Source: Sphingomonadaceae bacterium (GTDB taxonomy: Bacteria > Pseudomonadota > Alphaproteobacteria > Sphingomonadales > Sphingomonadaceae). Taken from it: a stretch of DNA of 29,072 bases. This document shows positions 21,599 through 28,969 of this stretch, piece after piece. The stretch's first letter is position 1. Each line of letters begins with the position of its first letter. The notes below the pieces were generated by a model that did no database searches, had not been told where the DNA came from, and saw nothing but the letters and a program-made list of their open reading frames with translations. The DNA lies in the NCBI GenBank assembly GCA_016742125.1, contig JACVCM010000002.1, positions 1 to 29,072 of the forward strand, given 5' to 3'. The position numbers and the translations under genes are program-made.

Positions 21599-21670
21599 GC
21601 TAATTAGTATTGTGTCCCCGGAACTTCCGGAACTTGTCCCCGGAACTTGCGAACTCCCGTCCCCGGAACT
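21599..21670 (+). repeat. Cluster of GTCCCCGGAACT repeats
   Basis: GTCCCCGGAACT occurs at 21614, 21636 and 21659, spaced 22 and 23 bp. The first is within the second copy of the 29-base unit. The cluster ends four bases before the stop of the downstream-lying minus-strand gene at 21674. Confidence 0.65.
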
Positions 21671-21673
21671 AAC

Positions 21674-23176
21674 TTATGTAGGGTTACGTCTTGGCGGCGT
21701 GATGTAATCCCATTCTTCCAGAAAAGCTGTTGGTTTGCGGTTTCCAAGTTCTTCGGAAAAATTCTGGCTTACAAACGTACCCAGAGACCACTGCGGATAT
21801 TCCCCTTCATTTTTGCGACTGAAGATCTTGTCTATCCCAACCGTATCGGCTGCAATCATGGCTAATTCAAAATCCTCTATAGAGCAAAATGATAAGGGGT
21901 GCCGCTTCGTTATGTCTGGATCAATCCCAATGGCGGCTAGCTCGTGGGCTAGCGGGTCAAACACTAAGCGTTGGACATGCAGGCCAAATGTCTGCCAATC
22001 CTCAAGCGTCACAACAATGGGATACACCGGTCGCCCATCTGGCTTCCAGTTGGGATATTCGCCGCAAAGGGCCGCACTGAGAGTCTTGTAAAGCTGGAAA
22101 GCGAACCCTTTTATCCGGATGAATTCCGCGTCGATGAATGTATGGCTTCGGAGATCGCTCGTTCCTCGAAATTTTACTCTTGCGCCCTTTGATTCGACAA
22201 ACAAATGCGCGCTATTGTCGCTAATGATCCAATCCGCAGTGTCTTTTGGCGACTTTTTTGAACCGTATCGCATTTCGTGTCGCAGTTTGAAAGAGCCACT
22301 GACATTGGCTGCTTTGGCGACCGCTCCCACCATTGCCTGCACTGCAGGACCGAAGTGAAGGGCGAACGCATCGGCGTTTGTTACCAAATCAAAATACAGC
22401 TCGTTTGTAACCCGGCGAGCTAGAAAATGCGGGATTGGACACATCAACGATCGATTACCAGGGAGATACACTAACGGAGTCTGCCTCAGTGGATTAAATG
22501 TGTAAGCCCAATTTATGTCATACGACGCGTGAGAGCTATATTTTTCACGAAGGCTGTCGATTGAAATCGCAAACTTTCGGATAAATGCCTCACAAACCTC
22601 GGACGAGACGTTATTAAGCTCATTTTGCATTGGTAGTTTCAATGCAACGTTGCTTAGAAAATGACCTGTCAACGCCAATGTAATTTGAAAAAGCTCGCTC
22701 GTGGTCATTCCGTAGTCTCTCTCTATTATCTGAGATAGACCATCAGCCGAGTACAATCGGTGATACCTTGCATAGTGAGATTGATTAAGGCCGCGTTGCC
22801 AAGGAAATTGACGATGCGCAATACGAACTAACTCGTAAAGTATGTCATCGTCTTGAGATTTATGTTGCCCCCAAGATTCGTTTTCAATTCGCTTTATTGC
22901 GTTGATTTGTCTAGCGACCTCCGACCATGAGTCTAAGTGGTTTTTCGAAAACTTGTTACCATTTAAAACAATTTCTCTGATCAATATTTCAAATTCCCAT
23001 TGAACGATCCCCTGCCGCATTCGGTCTATTCTGCCCATGAGCATCGGCGGAGCAAGTTTGCCTTCTAAAGGGATATCATAGTCCATAAATTGCATAAACC
23101 GAAACGCCGTGACAAGCGATTCAAAGACAGATTGCTTTCTGAGCTTGTTACGAAGCGGCTTATAGAGGTCGTGCAT
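21674..23176 (-). CDS. Orphan protein with PD-(D/E)XK nuclease-like motif
   Basis: Not a family I recognise. The 500-residue protein has a helical N-terminal half and, in the C-terminal half, the stretch DTADWIISDNSAHLFVESKG: Asp315, Glu328 and Lys330 with a preceding Glu301, spaced as in PD-(D/E)XK nucleases (D-x12-E-x-K). This core resembles restriction-like and defence nucleases. No signal peptide or membrane segment. The gene is visibly richer in A/T than its neighbours and uses more A/T-ending codons, so it was probably acquired horizontally. It has no partner gene: it is flanked by repeats, toxin-like remnants and a small membrane protein. A single-gene defence or DNA-repair role is inference. 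ATG 23176 has no strong Shine-Dalgarno site. Confidence 0.72.
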   Translation of the reverse strand: MHDLYKPLRNKLRKQSVFESLVTAFRFMQFMDYDIPLEGKLAPPMLMGRIDRMRQGIVQWEFEILIREIVLNGNKFSKNHLDSWSEVARQINAIKRIENESWGQHKSQDDDILYELVRIAHRQFPWQRGLNQSHYARYHRLYSADGLSQIIERDYGMTTSELFQITLALTGHFLSNVALKLPMQNELNNVSSEVCEAFIRKFAISIDSLREKYSSHASYDINWAYTFNPLRQTPLVYLPGNRSLMCPIPHFLARRVTNELYFDLVTNADAFALHFGPAVQAMVGAVAKAANVSGSFKLRHEMRYGSKKSPKDTADWIISDNSAHLFVESKGARVKFRGTSDLRSHTFIDAEFIRIKGFAFQLYKTLSAALCGEYPNWKPDGRPVYPIVVTLEDWQTFGLHVQRLVFDPLAHELAAIGIDPDITKRHPLSFCSIEDFELAMIAADTVGIDKIFSRKNEGEYPQWSLGTFVSQNFSEELGNRKPTAFLEEWDYITPPRRNPT

Positions 23177-23219
23177 CTATCGACGAATAGGGTTGGAAAT
23201 TTTGCCATACAAATAGAAA

Positions 23220-23618
23220 TCACCACCCCTCAAACCACCCCCTGATCACCGGCCAGAACAGCTGGAACTCCAGCTCCACGAAAAGCAGGACCATCGTTGC
23301 CACGATATACCAGCGGCGGGCTTTCATGCTGGTGCGCCCCACCGCTTCGCCTTCGATCAATTGCGGGCTTTGCCATAGGCGAAACGCGGCCCAGCCCCTT
23401 GGGAGCAGAAAGGGGATGGCAATCAGCAGCAGCCACCATTTCGCGCTTCCGGTGAAGTAGCGCAGCATCTCGGCGGCGAAGACCACGGCCACGAACAAAT
23501 AGACGAGCAAACAGCCGACGGCGGGGCCATCGCTTTTTATGTCATCCAGGCTGCCCGGCGCGCCGAAGGCGTCGGGTTGATATTCTCCGCCATGTTCGTG
23601 TTCGGGTGGGGTGGGCAT
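23220..23618 (-). CDS. Hypothetical three-segment membrane protein
   Basis: Unrecognised. From ATG 23618 (MPTPPEHEHGGEYQ) the 132 residues begin with a polar Gly/His/Glu-rich head, then three hydrophobic segments: VGCLLVYLFVAVVFAAEMLR, WWLLLIAIPFLLP and WYIVATMVLLFVELEFQLFW. The frame extends to 23693 but the extra part is repeat DNA. It is on the same strand as the orphan nuclease-like gene and lies 43 bp upstream of it, so the two could share a transcript, but base composition is closer to the host. Confidence 0.6.
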   Translation of the reverse strand: MPTPPEHEHGGEYQPDAFGAPGSLDDIKSDGPAVGCLLVYLFVAVVFAAEMLRYFTGSAKWWLLLIAIPFLLPRGWAAFRLWQSPQLIEGEAVGRTSMKARRWYIVATMVLLFVELEFQLFWPVIRGWFEGW

Positions 23619-23667
23619 GGCGGTGCTATAACCGTGATGGCGGGCTTTCTGGAAGCGTTGGATTTTC

Positions 23668-23810
23668 GGGTTCGCACGAAGACACGAAGGCACGAAGAAG
23701 GCTTGTGTGGCGAAGCCGCTATTTAATTTCCAGTTTGCTCCATGCGGTACGGTAGCGGTTTTGAAATGCGCTACGCGCAGGCGCTACATCTTCGTGTCTT
23801 TGTGCGAACC
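23668..23810. repeat. GGGTTCGCAC octamer array with inverted partner
   Basis: GGGTTCGCACGAAGACAC and more octamers of CACGAAG type (23668-23697). Positions 23790-23810 carry the reverse complement of 23669-23689 with one mismatch in 21. The 100 bp between have no gene. Third copy of the GGGTTC family. Confidence 0.6.
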
Positions 23811-23872
23811 AAAATGGCGCGCGTGTCGGATTGGCGGGGCGATGGTTGGTGCGCGACTGAGCGGGTGACCTC

Positions 23873-24033
23873 CCCTCTCTCCTTTAGGGGAGAGGATACG
23901 CAACCTTGGCGCTTGCGCATAGGCGAAGTTGGAGAGGGGGAGGGTTGACGCGACACTTACCGTCGAGCCCCTCTCCGCTGCGACTAACGAGCAAGCTCGT
24001 AAGTCTCGCTCCTCTCCCCTGAAGGAGAGAGGG
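23873..24033. repeat. 161-bp element with 24-bp terminal inverted repeats
   Basis: Arms 23873-23896 and 24010-24033 match with one mismatch in 24; each also folds into its own hairpin (CTCTCC...GGAGAG). The interior is unlike coding DNA. It ends 7 bp from the uvrA stop. Looks like a small non-autonomous palindromic element of the same CT/GA-rich family as that within uvrA. Confidence 0.65.
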
Positions 24034-24040
24034 TCGGCTG

Positions 24041-27000
24041 CTATTTCACCTTCGCCAGCATGGGCTTTAGATAACGCCCTGTATACGACTTCGCCACTTT
24101 AACCACATCCTCGGGCGTGCCTTCGGCGACAATCTCCCCGCCCTTGACGCCGCCCTCCGGCCCGAGGTCGATGATCCAGTCCGCCGTCTTGATCACATCC
24201 AGATTATGCTCGATCACCACCACGCTATTGCCTTGTTCGACCAGTCGGTGGAGCACCTCCAGCAATTTGCGCACATCCTCAAAGTGCAGCCCGGTGGTGG
24301 GCTCGTCCAATATATAGAGCGTCTGGCCGGTGCTGCGGCGGCTGAGTTCCTTGGCCAGCTTCACCCGCTGCGCCTCGCCGCCGGATAGCGTTGTCGCCTG
24401 TTGCCCGACCTTCACATAGCCGAGGCCAACCTCGGCCAGCATCGCCATCTTGTCGCGGATGGGGGGGACGGCCTTGAAGACCTCGACCGCGTCCTCAACC
24501 GTCATGTCGAGCACGTCGGCGATGCTCAGCCCCTTCCACTTCACCTCCAGCGTTTCGCGGTTATAGCGTTTGCCGTGGCATTCCTCGCACGTCACATAGA
24601 CGTCGGGCAGGAAGTGCATCTCGATCTTGATCAGGCCATCGCCGCTGCACGTCTCGCAGCGCCCGCCCTTTACGTTGAAGCTGAAACGCCCGGGTTTATA
24701 GCCGCGCGCTTCTGACTCAGGGAGGCCCGCAAACCAGTCGCGGATGTTGGTGAAGGCGCCGGTGTAGGTCGCGGGGTTGCTGCGCGGGGTGCGGCCGATG
24801 GGGGATTGATCGATGTCGATCACCTTGTCGCAATGTTCAAGGCCGGTCACCTTGTCATGCGCGCCCGCGATCACCCGTGCGCCGTTGAGGGTGCGCGCGG
24901 CGGCGGCGTAGAGCGTGTCGATGGTGAAGCTTGATTTGCCGCTGCCCGATACGCCGGTGATGCAGCAGAATGTGCCGAGCGGGATGCTCGCGGTGACATT
25001 TTTGAGGTTATTCGCGCGCGCGCCGTGGACGGTGAGTTTCTTGCCATTGCCCTTGCGGCGCTTTTTGGGGACGGCGATTTCGCGGGTGCCGTTCAGATAA
25101 TCGGCGGTGAGACTCCCCTTGGTCTTCAGGATCTTGTCGAGCGTGCCTTCGGCGACCACCTCGCCACCATGCACCCCCGCGCCGGGGCCGAGATCGACCA
25201 CCCAGTCGGCGGTGCGGATCGCGTCTTCGTCATGTTCGACGACGATCACGGTGTTGCCGAGGTCGCGGAGGCGGCGGAGTGTTGCCAGCAGCCGGTCGTT
25301 ATCCTTCTGGTGCAGGCCGATGCTGGGCTCGTCGAGCACATAGAGCACGCCCGACAGGCCGGAGCCGATCTGGCTGGCGAGACGGATGCGCTGGCTTTCG
25401 CCGCCGCTGAGCGTGCCGCTGGTGCGATCGAGGTTCAGATAATCGAGCCCGACATTGTTGAGGAAGCCGAGGCGTTCGTTGATCTCCTTCAGGATCGCCC
25501 TGGCAATCTGGCTCTGCGTGGGGGTGAGTTGCTCGTCGATGGTCGCGAACCAGCCCAGCGCATCGGCCACACTCATCCGCGTGGGCTGGCTGATGTCGGT
25601 GCCTGCGATCTTGACCGAAAGCGCCTCAGGCTTCAGCCGCGCGCCGTGGCAGGTTTCGCAGGGCTGGCTGGTCTGGAACTTGCCCAGCTCCTCGCGCATC
25701 CAGGCGCTGTCGGTTTGCAGCATGCGGCGGTTGAGATTGCCGATCACGCCCTCAAAGGGCTTGCGCACGGTATATTCCTTGCGCCCGTCCATGAAGGTCA
25801 GCTCAACCGGCATGCCGCCGGTGCCGTGGAGGATGATCATGCGCTGGTCAGGCTGCAGCGCATTCCAGGGGGTAGTGAGGTCGAAGTCATAGGCCTTCGC
25901 AAGGCTGGCCAGCACCTGCATATAATAGGGCGACGGCGGGTTGGATTTCGCCCAGGGCACGACCGCGCCTTGCTTGAGGGACAGCGCCTCATTGGGGACC
26001 ACCAGTTGCGGGTCGAACTCCAGCCGCTCGCCCAAGCCATCGCAATCGGGGCAGGCGCCCTGCGGCGCGTTGAAGCTGAACAGGCGGGGTTCGATTTCGG
26101 CGATGGTAAAGCCACTGACCGGGCAGGCGAATTTCTCGCTGAAGACGATGCGGTTGGCGGGGAGGCCGGCTCCCTTAAGCCCCTCCCCTTTAAAGGAGGG
26201 GTTGGGGTGGGGTGGTGAGGTTTGCGCCAGGCCGATAGACCCCACCCCCGTCCCCTCCCCTGAAGGGGAGGGGTGAGTGAAGATTGCCCGCGCTTCGGCA
26301 AGGCCATTCCGCTCATCCTGAGGAGGCATTGACCCTGAGCTTGTCGAAGGGTCGATGCCGTCTCGAAGGACCCCATCGGCCAGATCGACATAAGCCAACC
26401 CCTCGGCGAGCCTCAGCGCCTGTTCAAAGCTATCCGCCAGCCGTGTCTGGATGCCGTCTTTCACAACGATGCGGTCGACCACGACCTCGATGTCATGCTT
26501 ATACTTCTTGTCGAGCGCGGGGGCTTCCTCGATGGCGTAGAATTCGCCGTCGATGCGCACGCGGGTATAGCCCGCCTTCTGCCATTCGAGCAGCTCCTTG
26601 CGATACTCCCCCTTGCGCCCGCGCACCACCGGGGCGAGCAGATAGGCGCGTGTGCCTTCGGGCAGCTGCATCACCCGGTCGACCATTTGCGTCACCGTCT
26701 GCGCGGTGATCGGCAGGCCGGTGGCGGGCGAATAGGGCACGCCAACCCGCGCCCATAACAGGCGCATATAATCGTAGATTTCGGTGACCGTGGCGACGGT
26801 GGAGCGAGGGTTGCGGCTTGTGGTTTTCTGCTCGATGGAGATGGCGGGCGACAGCCCCTCAATATGCTCGACATCGGGCTTCTGCATCATCTCGAGGAAT
26901 TGCCGCGCATAGGCGCTGAGCGATTCCACATAACGCCGCTGCCCCTCGGCATAGATGGTGTCGAACGCCAGCGAGGATTTGCCCGACCCCGACAGCCCGG

Positions 27001-27094
27001 TGATCACGATCAGCTTGTCGCGCGGCAGATCGATATCGATGCCCTTGAGATTATGCTCGCGCGCACCGCGCACCGAAATATGAGTCAGAGACAT
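24041..27094 (-). CDS. uvrA: UvrABC excinuclease subunit A, with inserted repeat-derived segment
   Basis: DNA damage recognition ATPase of nucleotide excision repair. Two ABC modules are present: Walker A GLSGSGKSSL (33-42) and GVSGSGKSSF, with signatures LSGGESQRIRLAS and LSGGEAQRVKLAK. The C-terminal zinc finger has intact CxxC pairs (CETC, CEEC), but the first motif reads CPVS...CPDC, lacking one Cys. The length is 1017 rather than about 950: residues 248-312 (DPSTSSGSMPP...GEGLKGAGLP) are low-complexity and coincide with repeat elements at DNA level. Removing them gives 952. ATG 27094 lies 10 bp after an SOS box. Stop is TAG at 24041-24043, next to a palindromic element. Confidence 0.97.
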   Translation of the reverse strand: MSLTHISVRGAREHNLKGIDIDLPRDKLIVITGLSGSGKSSLAFDTIYAEGQRRYVESLSAYARQFLEMMQKPDVEHIEGLSPAISIEQKTTSRNPRSTVATVTEIYDYMRLLWARVGVPYSPATGLPITAQTVTQMVDRVMQLPEGTRAYLLAPVVRGRKGEYRKELLEWQKAGYTRVRIDGEFYAIEEAPALDKKYKHDIEVVVDRIVVKDGIQTRLADSFEQALRLAEGLAYVDLADGVLRDGIDPSTSSGSMPPQDERNGLAEARAIFTHPSPSGEGTGVGSIGLAQTSPPHPNPSFKGEGLKGAGLPANRIVFSEKFACPVSGFTIAEIEPRLFSFNAPQGACPDCDGLGERLEFDPQLVVPNEALSLKQGAVVPWAKSNPPSPYYMQVLASLAKAYDFDLTTPWNALQPDQRMIILHGTGGMPVELTFMDGRKEYTVRKPFEGVIGNLNRRMLQTDSAWMREELGKFQTSQPCETCHGARLKPEALSVKIAGTDISQPTRMSVADALGWFATIDEQLTPTQSQIARAILKEINERLGFLNNVGLDYLNLDRTSGTLSGGESQRIRLASQIGSGLSGVLYVLDEPSIGLHQKDNDRLLATLRRLRDLGNTVIVVEHDEDAIRTADWVVDLGPGAGVHGGEVVAEGTLDKILKTKGSLTADYLNGTREIAVPKKRRKGNGKKLTVHGARANNLKNVTASIPLGTFCCITGVSGSGKSSFTIDTLYAAAARTLNGARVIAGAHDKVTGLEHCDKVIDIDQSPIGRTPRSNPATYTGAFTNIRDWFAGLPESEARGYKPGRFSFNVKGGRCETCSGDGLIKIEMHFLPDVYVTCEECHGKRYNRETLEVKWKGLSIADVLDMTVEDAVEVFKAVPPIRDKMAMLAEVGLGYVKVGQQATTLSGGEAQRVKLAKELSRRSTGQTLYILDEPTTGLHFEDVRKLLEVLHRLVEQGNSVVVIEHNLDVIKTADWIIDLGPEGGVKGGEIVAEGTPEDVVKVAKSYTGRYLKPMLAKVK
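26180..26273. repeat. Palindromic element inserted in frame within uvrA (element A)
   Basis: Imperfect inverted arms about 34 bp long (26180-26212 and 26240-26273) each contain a hairpin, e.g. CCCCTCCCC-tgaa-GGGGAGGGG (26252-26273). Translated on the minus strand it gives HPSPSGEGTGVGSIGLAQ and PPHPNPSFKGEG. Same plan as the element at 23873-24033. Confidence 0.75.
26310..26357. repeat. Second dispersed repeat within uvrA (element B)
   Basis: The minus strand carries CCTTCGACAAGCTCAGG, then CCTCAGGATGAGCGG, a sequence that is repeated in many bacterial genomes as part of short palindromic repeats (from memory). It translates as DPSTSSGSMPPQDERNG in the uvrA frame. Confidence 0.65.
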
Positions 27095-27104
27095 GGGGAG
27101 GCTT

Positions 27105-27119
27105 GTTCCAGATTTGTTC
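27105..27119. promoter_or_regulatory. SOS box (LexA operator) of uvrA
   Basis: GTTC-cagattt-GTTC on the plus strand (GAAC-N7-GAAC on the uvrA strand), the alphaproteobacterial LexA consensus. It lies 10 bp upstream of the uvrA ATG and is followed by TAAA like the box at 17531. Confidence 0.85.
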
Positions 27120-27279
27120 TAAAAGCGCAAGGGCGCGCGCGCTAGGGAAAAGTGGCCCGCCCGGCTGTAAATTTCAAGGCAGGGTTTTTCCCAAGCTTGC
27201 CTTTGTTCGCGAATGCAGCATAATGGAGCAAAAGGGGAGGTCGCGGCGTTGCATATCTGAATATACGGATGATGAAGCT

Positions 27280-28251
27280 TTGACCGGTAAATTTTTGATC
27301 TTTGCCATGGCTCTGACCGCCTTTCCGGCCTTCGCGCAGGAAGGTGCAGTGGTGCCCGTCAATCCGGCGCCCCAGGGACAAGCTGGCGTGGTCTTCCAGA
27401 CCGGCACCGGAAATGGCTCCCCGACCGCATCGCCCATTTATGTGAAACCACCCCGGCCGGAGATTGGCTGCGACACGCTGGCATTGGCGGGCAGGGCCGT
27501 CAGTTACGGATTTTACAACGCGTTCGAGACTCCGCGGCACAGGCTCGACGCCAAGCTGTTCCAGACCGCGCTCGACAAATATCGCGGTTATTATTGCAAC
27601 TATGGGCGGACCCGGGGGCCGGCAGTGATCGTCGTGGTCGATTTCGCCAAGCATAGCAGCGAACCGCGGCTATATCGTGTCGACCTGCGCAGCGGCGATG
27701 GGCTTGACAGCCCGATGCGGGTTGCTCACGGCATCGGTTCGGACCCCGACGACGACGGCTATGCCACTGTGTTCAGCAATGTCTATAACAGCTTCGCCTC
27801 CTCGCTCGGTGCGGCGATCGGGGCGGAGCGCTATGTCGGGCAGAATGGCCTTTCGCTGCGGCTGGATGGGCTGGAACCCTCCAACAACCAGATGCGGATG
27901 CGCGATATCGTGGTCCACAGCTACGCGCCCGAACGGCGCCGCTATTTCAATGCCGATCTGGTTTCGACGCGGGGCAGACCGGGATCGAGCGAGGGGTGCT
28001 TCGTGGTCGAACCCGACAAGCGCGAATGGATATTGGAAACGCTTGAAAATGGCGGGTTCATTTATGCCGGATTTAGTGGCGAACTGCCCAGGCCCATCGT
28101 TCCCGTGGCGAACGGGAATATTGTATTTGCAAGTGGAACGGGGTCTAATCCGCCTTCGGCTCTGCAGCCGGTTTCGGAAACACTTTCCGGAATGCCCGAT
28201 AGCCCACCCACAGCCCCCATATCGCCAGCGCCAACAACGTCAACGCGATAA
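27280..28251 (+). CDS. Murein L,D-transpeptidase catalytic domain family protein (YkuD_2)
   Basis: Exported protein with an L,D-transpeptidase-like catalytic domain. Numbering from TTG 27280, the signal peptide is MTGKFLIFAMALTAFPAFAQ. The domain spans about 110-265 with the catalytic histidine in RDIVVHSY (His213) and cysteine in SSEGCF (Cys240), where SEGC replaces the SHGC of classical YkuD enzymes. Start alternatives: ATG 27223 in frame gives 19 extra N-terminal residues (MEQKGRSRRC...) before the signal peptide and has no ribosome site; I prefer TTG 27280, which places a lysine just before the hydrophobic core. The C terminus is a Pro/Ser/Thr tail, its last 107 bp antisense to the DUF4126 gene. 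Divergent from uvrA. Confidence 0.83.
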   Translation: MTGKFLIFAMALTAFPAFAQEGAVVPVNPAPQGQAGVVFQTGTGNGSPTASPIYVKPPRPEIGCDTLALAGRAVSYGFYNAFETPRHRLDAKLFQTALDKYRGYYCNYGRTRGPAVIVVVDFAKHSSEPRLYRVDLRSGDGLDSPMRVAHGIGSDPDDDGYATVFSNVYNSFASSLGAAIGAERYVGQNGLSLRLDGLEPSNNQMRMRDIVVHSYAPERRRYFNADLVSTRGRPGSSEGCFVVEPDKREWILETLENGGFIYAGFSGELPRPIVPVANGNIVFASGTGSNPPSALQPVSETLSGMPDSPPTAPISPAPTTSTR

Positions 28252-28750
28252 GCAGCGCGGCCAACGGGTTGGCAAAGGCCAGCACGAGCAGCCCGCCAGT
28301 CGCCACATCCTCGACAGTCGACACGACCACGTTGCTGAACGGCTCAGGACTGGTGTTGACCGCCGCGCGCGCACTGGCTTTGGTGGCATGACTGGCCAGC
28401 GCGGCACCGCCGCCGAGCAGGAAAGCGATGACCTGCCACGTCGGATCGGCGCTATCGACCACTGCAAGCGCCAGCAGCGCACCGCCGACAGGTCGGATAA
28501 GTGTGTGCAGGCCGTCCCAGATCGAATCGAGCCATGCGATCTTGTCGGCAAAAAATTCGGCCACGGCACCGAATCCGCTGATACCCAGCACCCAGGGATT
28601 TGCCAGAACATCAAGCACTTGCAGATTTTCAGGAAGCGGCACGACGTCGAAATGCATCGCGAGGCCAGTGGCGAATATGGTCAGGTAGAAGCGCCAGCCG
28701 GACAGCAGGCTCAGGCTTCCCGCAAGGCCAAGTATCTCGATAATGCCCAT
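28145..28750 (-). CDS. DUF4126 integral membrane protein
   Basis: Conserved membrane protein, function unknown. From ATG 28750 the 201 residues start MGIIEILGLAGSLSLLSGWR with FYLTIFATGLAMHF, the typical DUF4126 N terminus, then NPWVLGISGFGAVAEFFADKIAWLDSIWD and repeated Ala/Gly-rich membrane segments (GGALLALAVV, VIAFLLGGGAALASHATKA, GGLLVLAFANPLAALLIALTLLALAIW). The frame continues to 28948, but that part runs through the hairpin region and has no homology. Its 3' end overlaps the L,D-transpeptidase-like gene by 107 bp, antisense. Confidence 0.85.
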   Translation of the reverse strand: MGIIEILGLAGSLSLLSGWRFYLTIFATGLAMHFDVVPLPENLQVLDVLANPWVLGISGFGAVAEFFADKIAWLDSIWDGLHTLIRPVGGALLALAVVDSADPTWQVIAFLLGGGAALASHATKASARAAVNTSPEPFSNVVVSTVEDVATGGLLVLAFANPLAALLIALTLLALAIWGLWVGYRAFRKVFPKPAAEPKAD

Positions 28751-28801
28751 ATAGAGGAAGCTGCCACGATCGACCGATAAACGCAATCGTCGGCAGCTAT
28801 A

Positions 28802-28851
28802 CCCTAGCCCTGAGCCGTCAGCGTTATTGCGCCGACGGCTGAGGGCTAGGG
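28802..28851. repeat. Long hairpin, 18-bp arms
   Basis: 28802-28819 pairs with 28834-28851 with one mismatch, loop of 14. No T run follows, so it is not a simple terminator. It stands upstream of the DUF4126 start. Confidence 0.6.
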
Positions 28852-28888
28852 GCGATTTATGGGAACCTCGAAGATGAAAGACCGGGGG

Positions 28889-28925
28889 TTGCCGCGCACC
28901 GTGAGTGCGGGATGGTGCGCGGCAA
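28889..28925. repeat. Hairpin, 12-bp perfect arms
   Basis: TTGCCGCGCACC (28889-28900) pairs with GGTGCGCGGCAA (28914-28925), loop of 13 bases. Confidence 0.6.
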
Positions 28926-28933
28926 GTTCTTGA

Positions 28934-28962
28934 TCCTCCCCATCGCAAATCGACGGGGAGGA
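28934..28962. repeat. TCCTCCCC/GGGGAGGA hairpin
   Basis: 8-bp arms (28934-28941 and 28955-28962), loop of 13. The stem sequence is that of the CCTCCCC palindromic family seen at 20723, 21505 and within uvrA. Lies 8 bp beyond the stop of the partial gene at 28970. Confidence 0.5.
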
Positions 28963-28969
28963 GGACATG

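Noticed and set aside
21614..21670. GTCCCCGGAACT cluster as a CRISPR array or SOS box
   Set aside because: Units too short and spacing of 22-23 bp too regular and small for CRISPR; GAAC spacings here are 4, 5 or 10, not 7.
25025..26218. 397-codon plus-strand frame opposite uvrA
   Set aside because: Antisense of highly conserved UvrA motifs; no start signals or domains.
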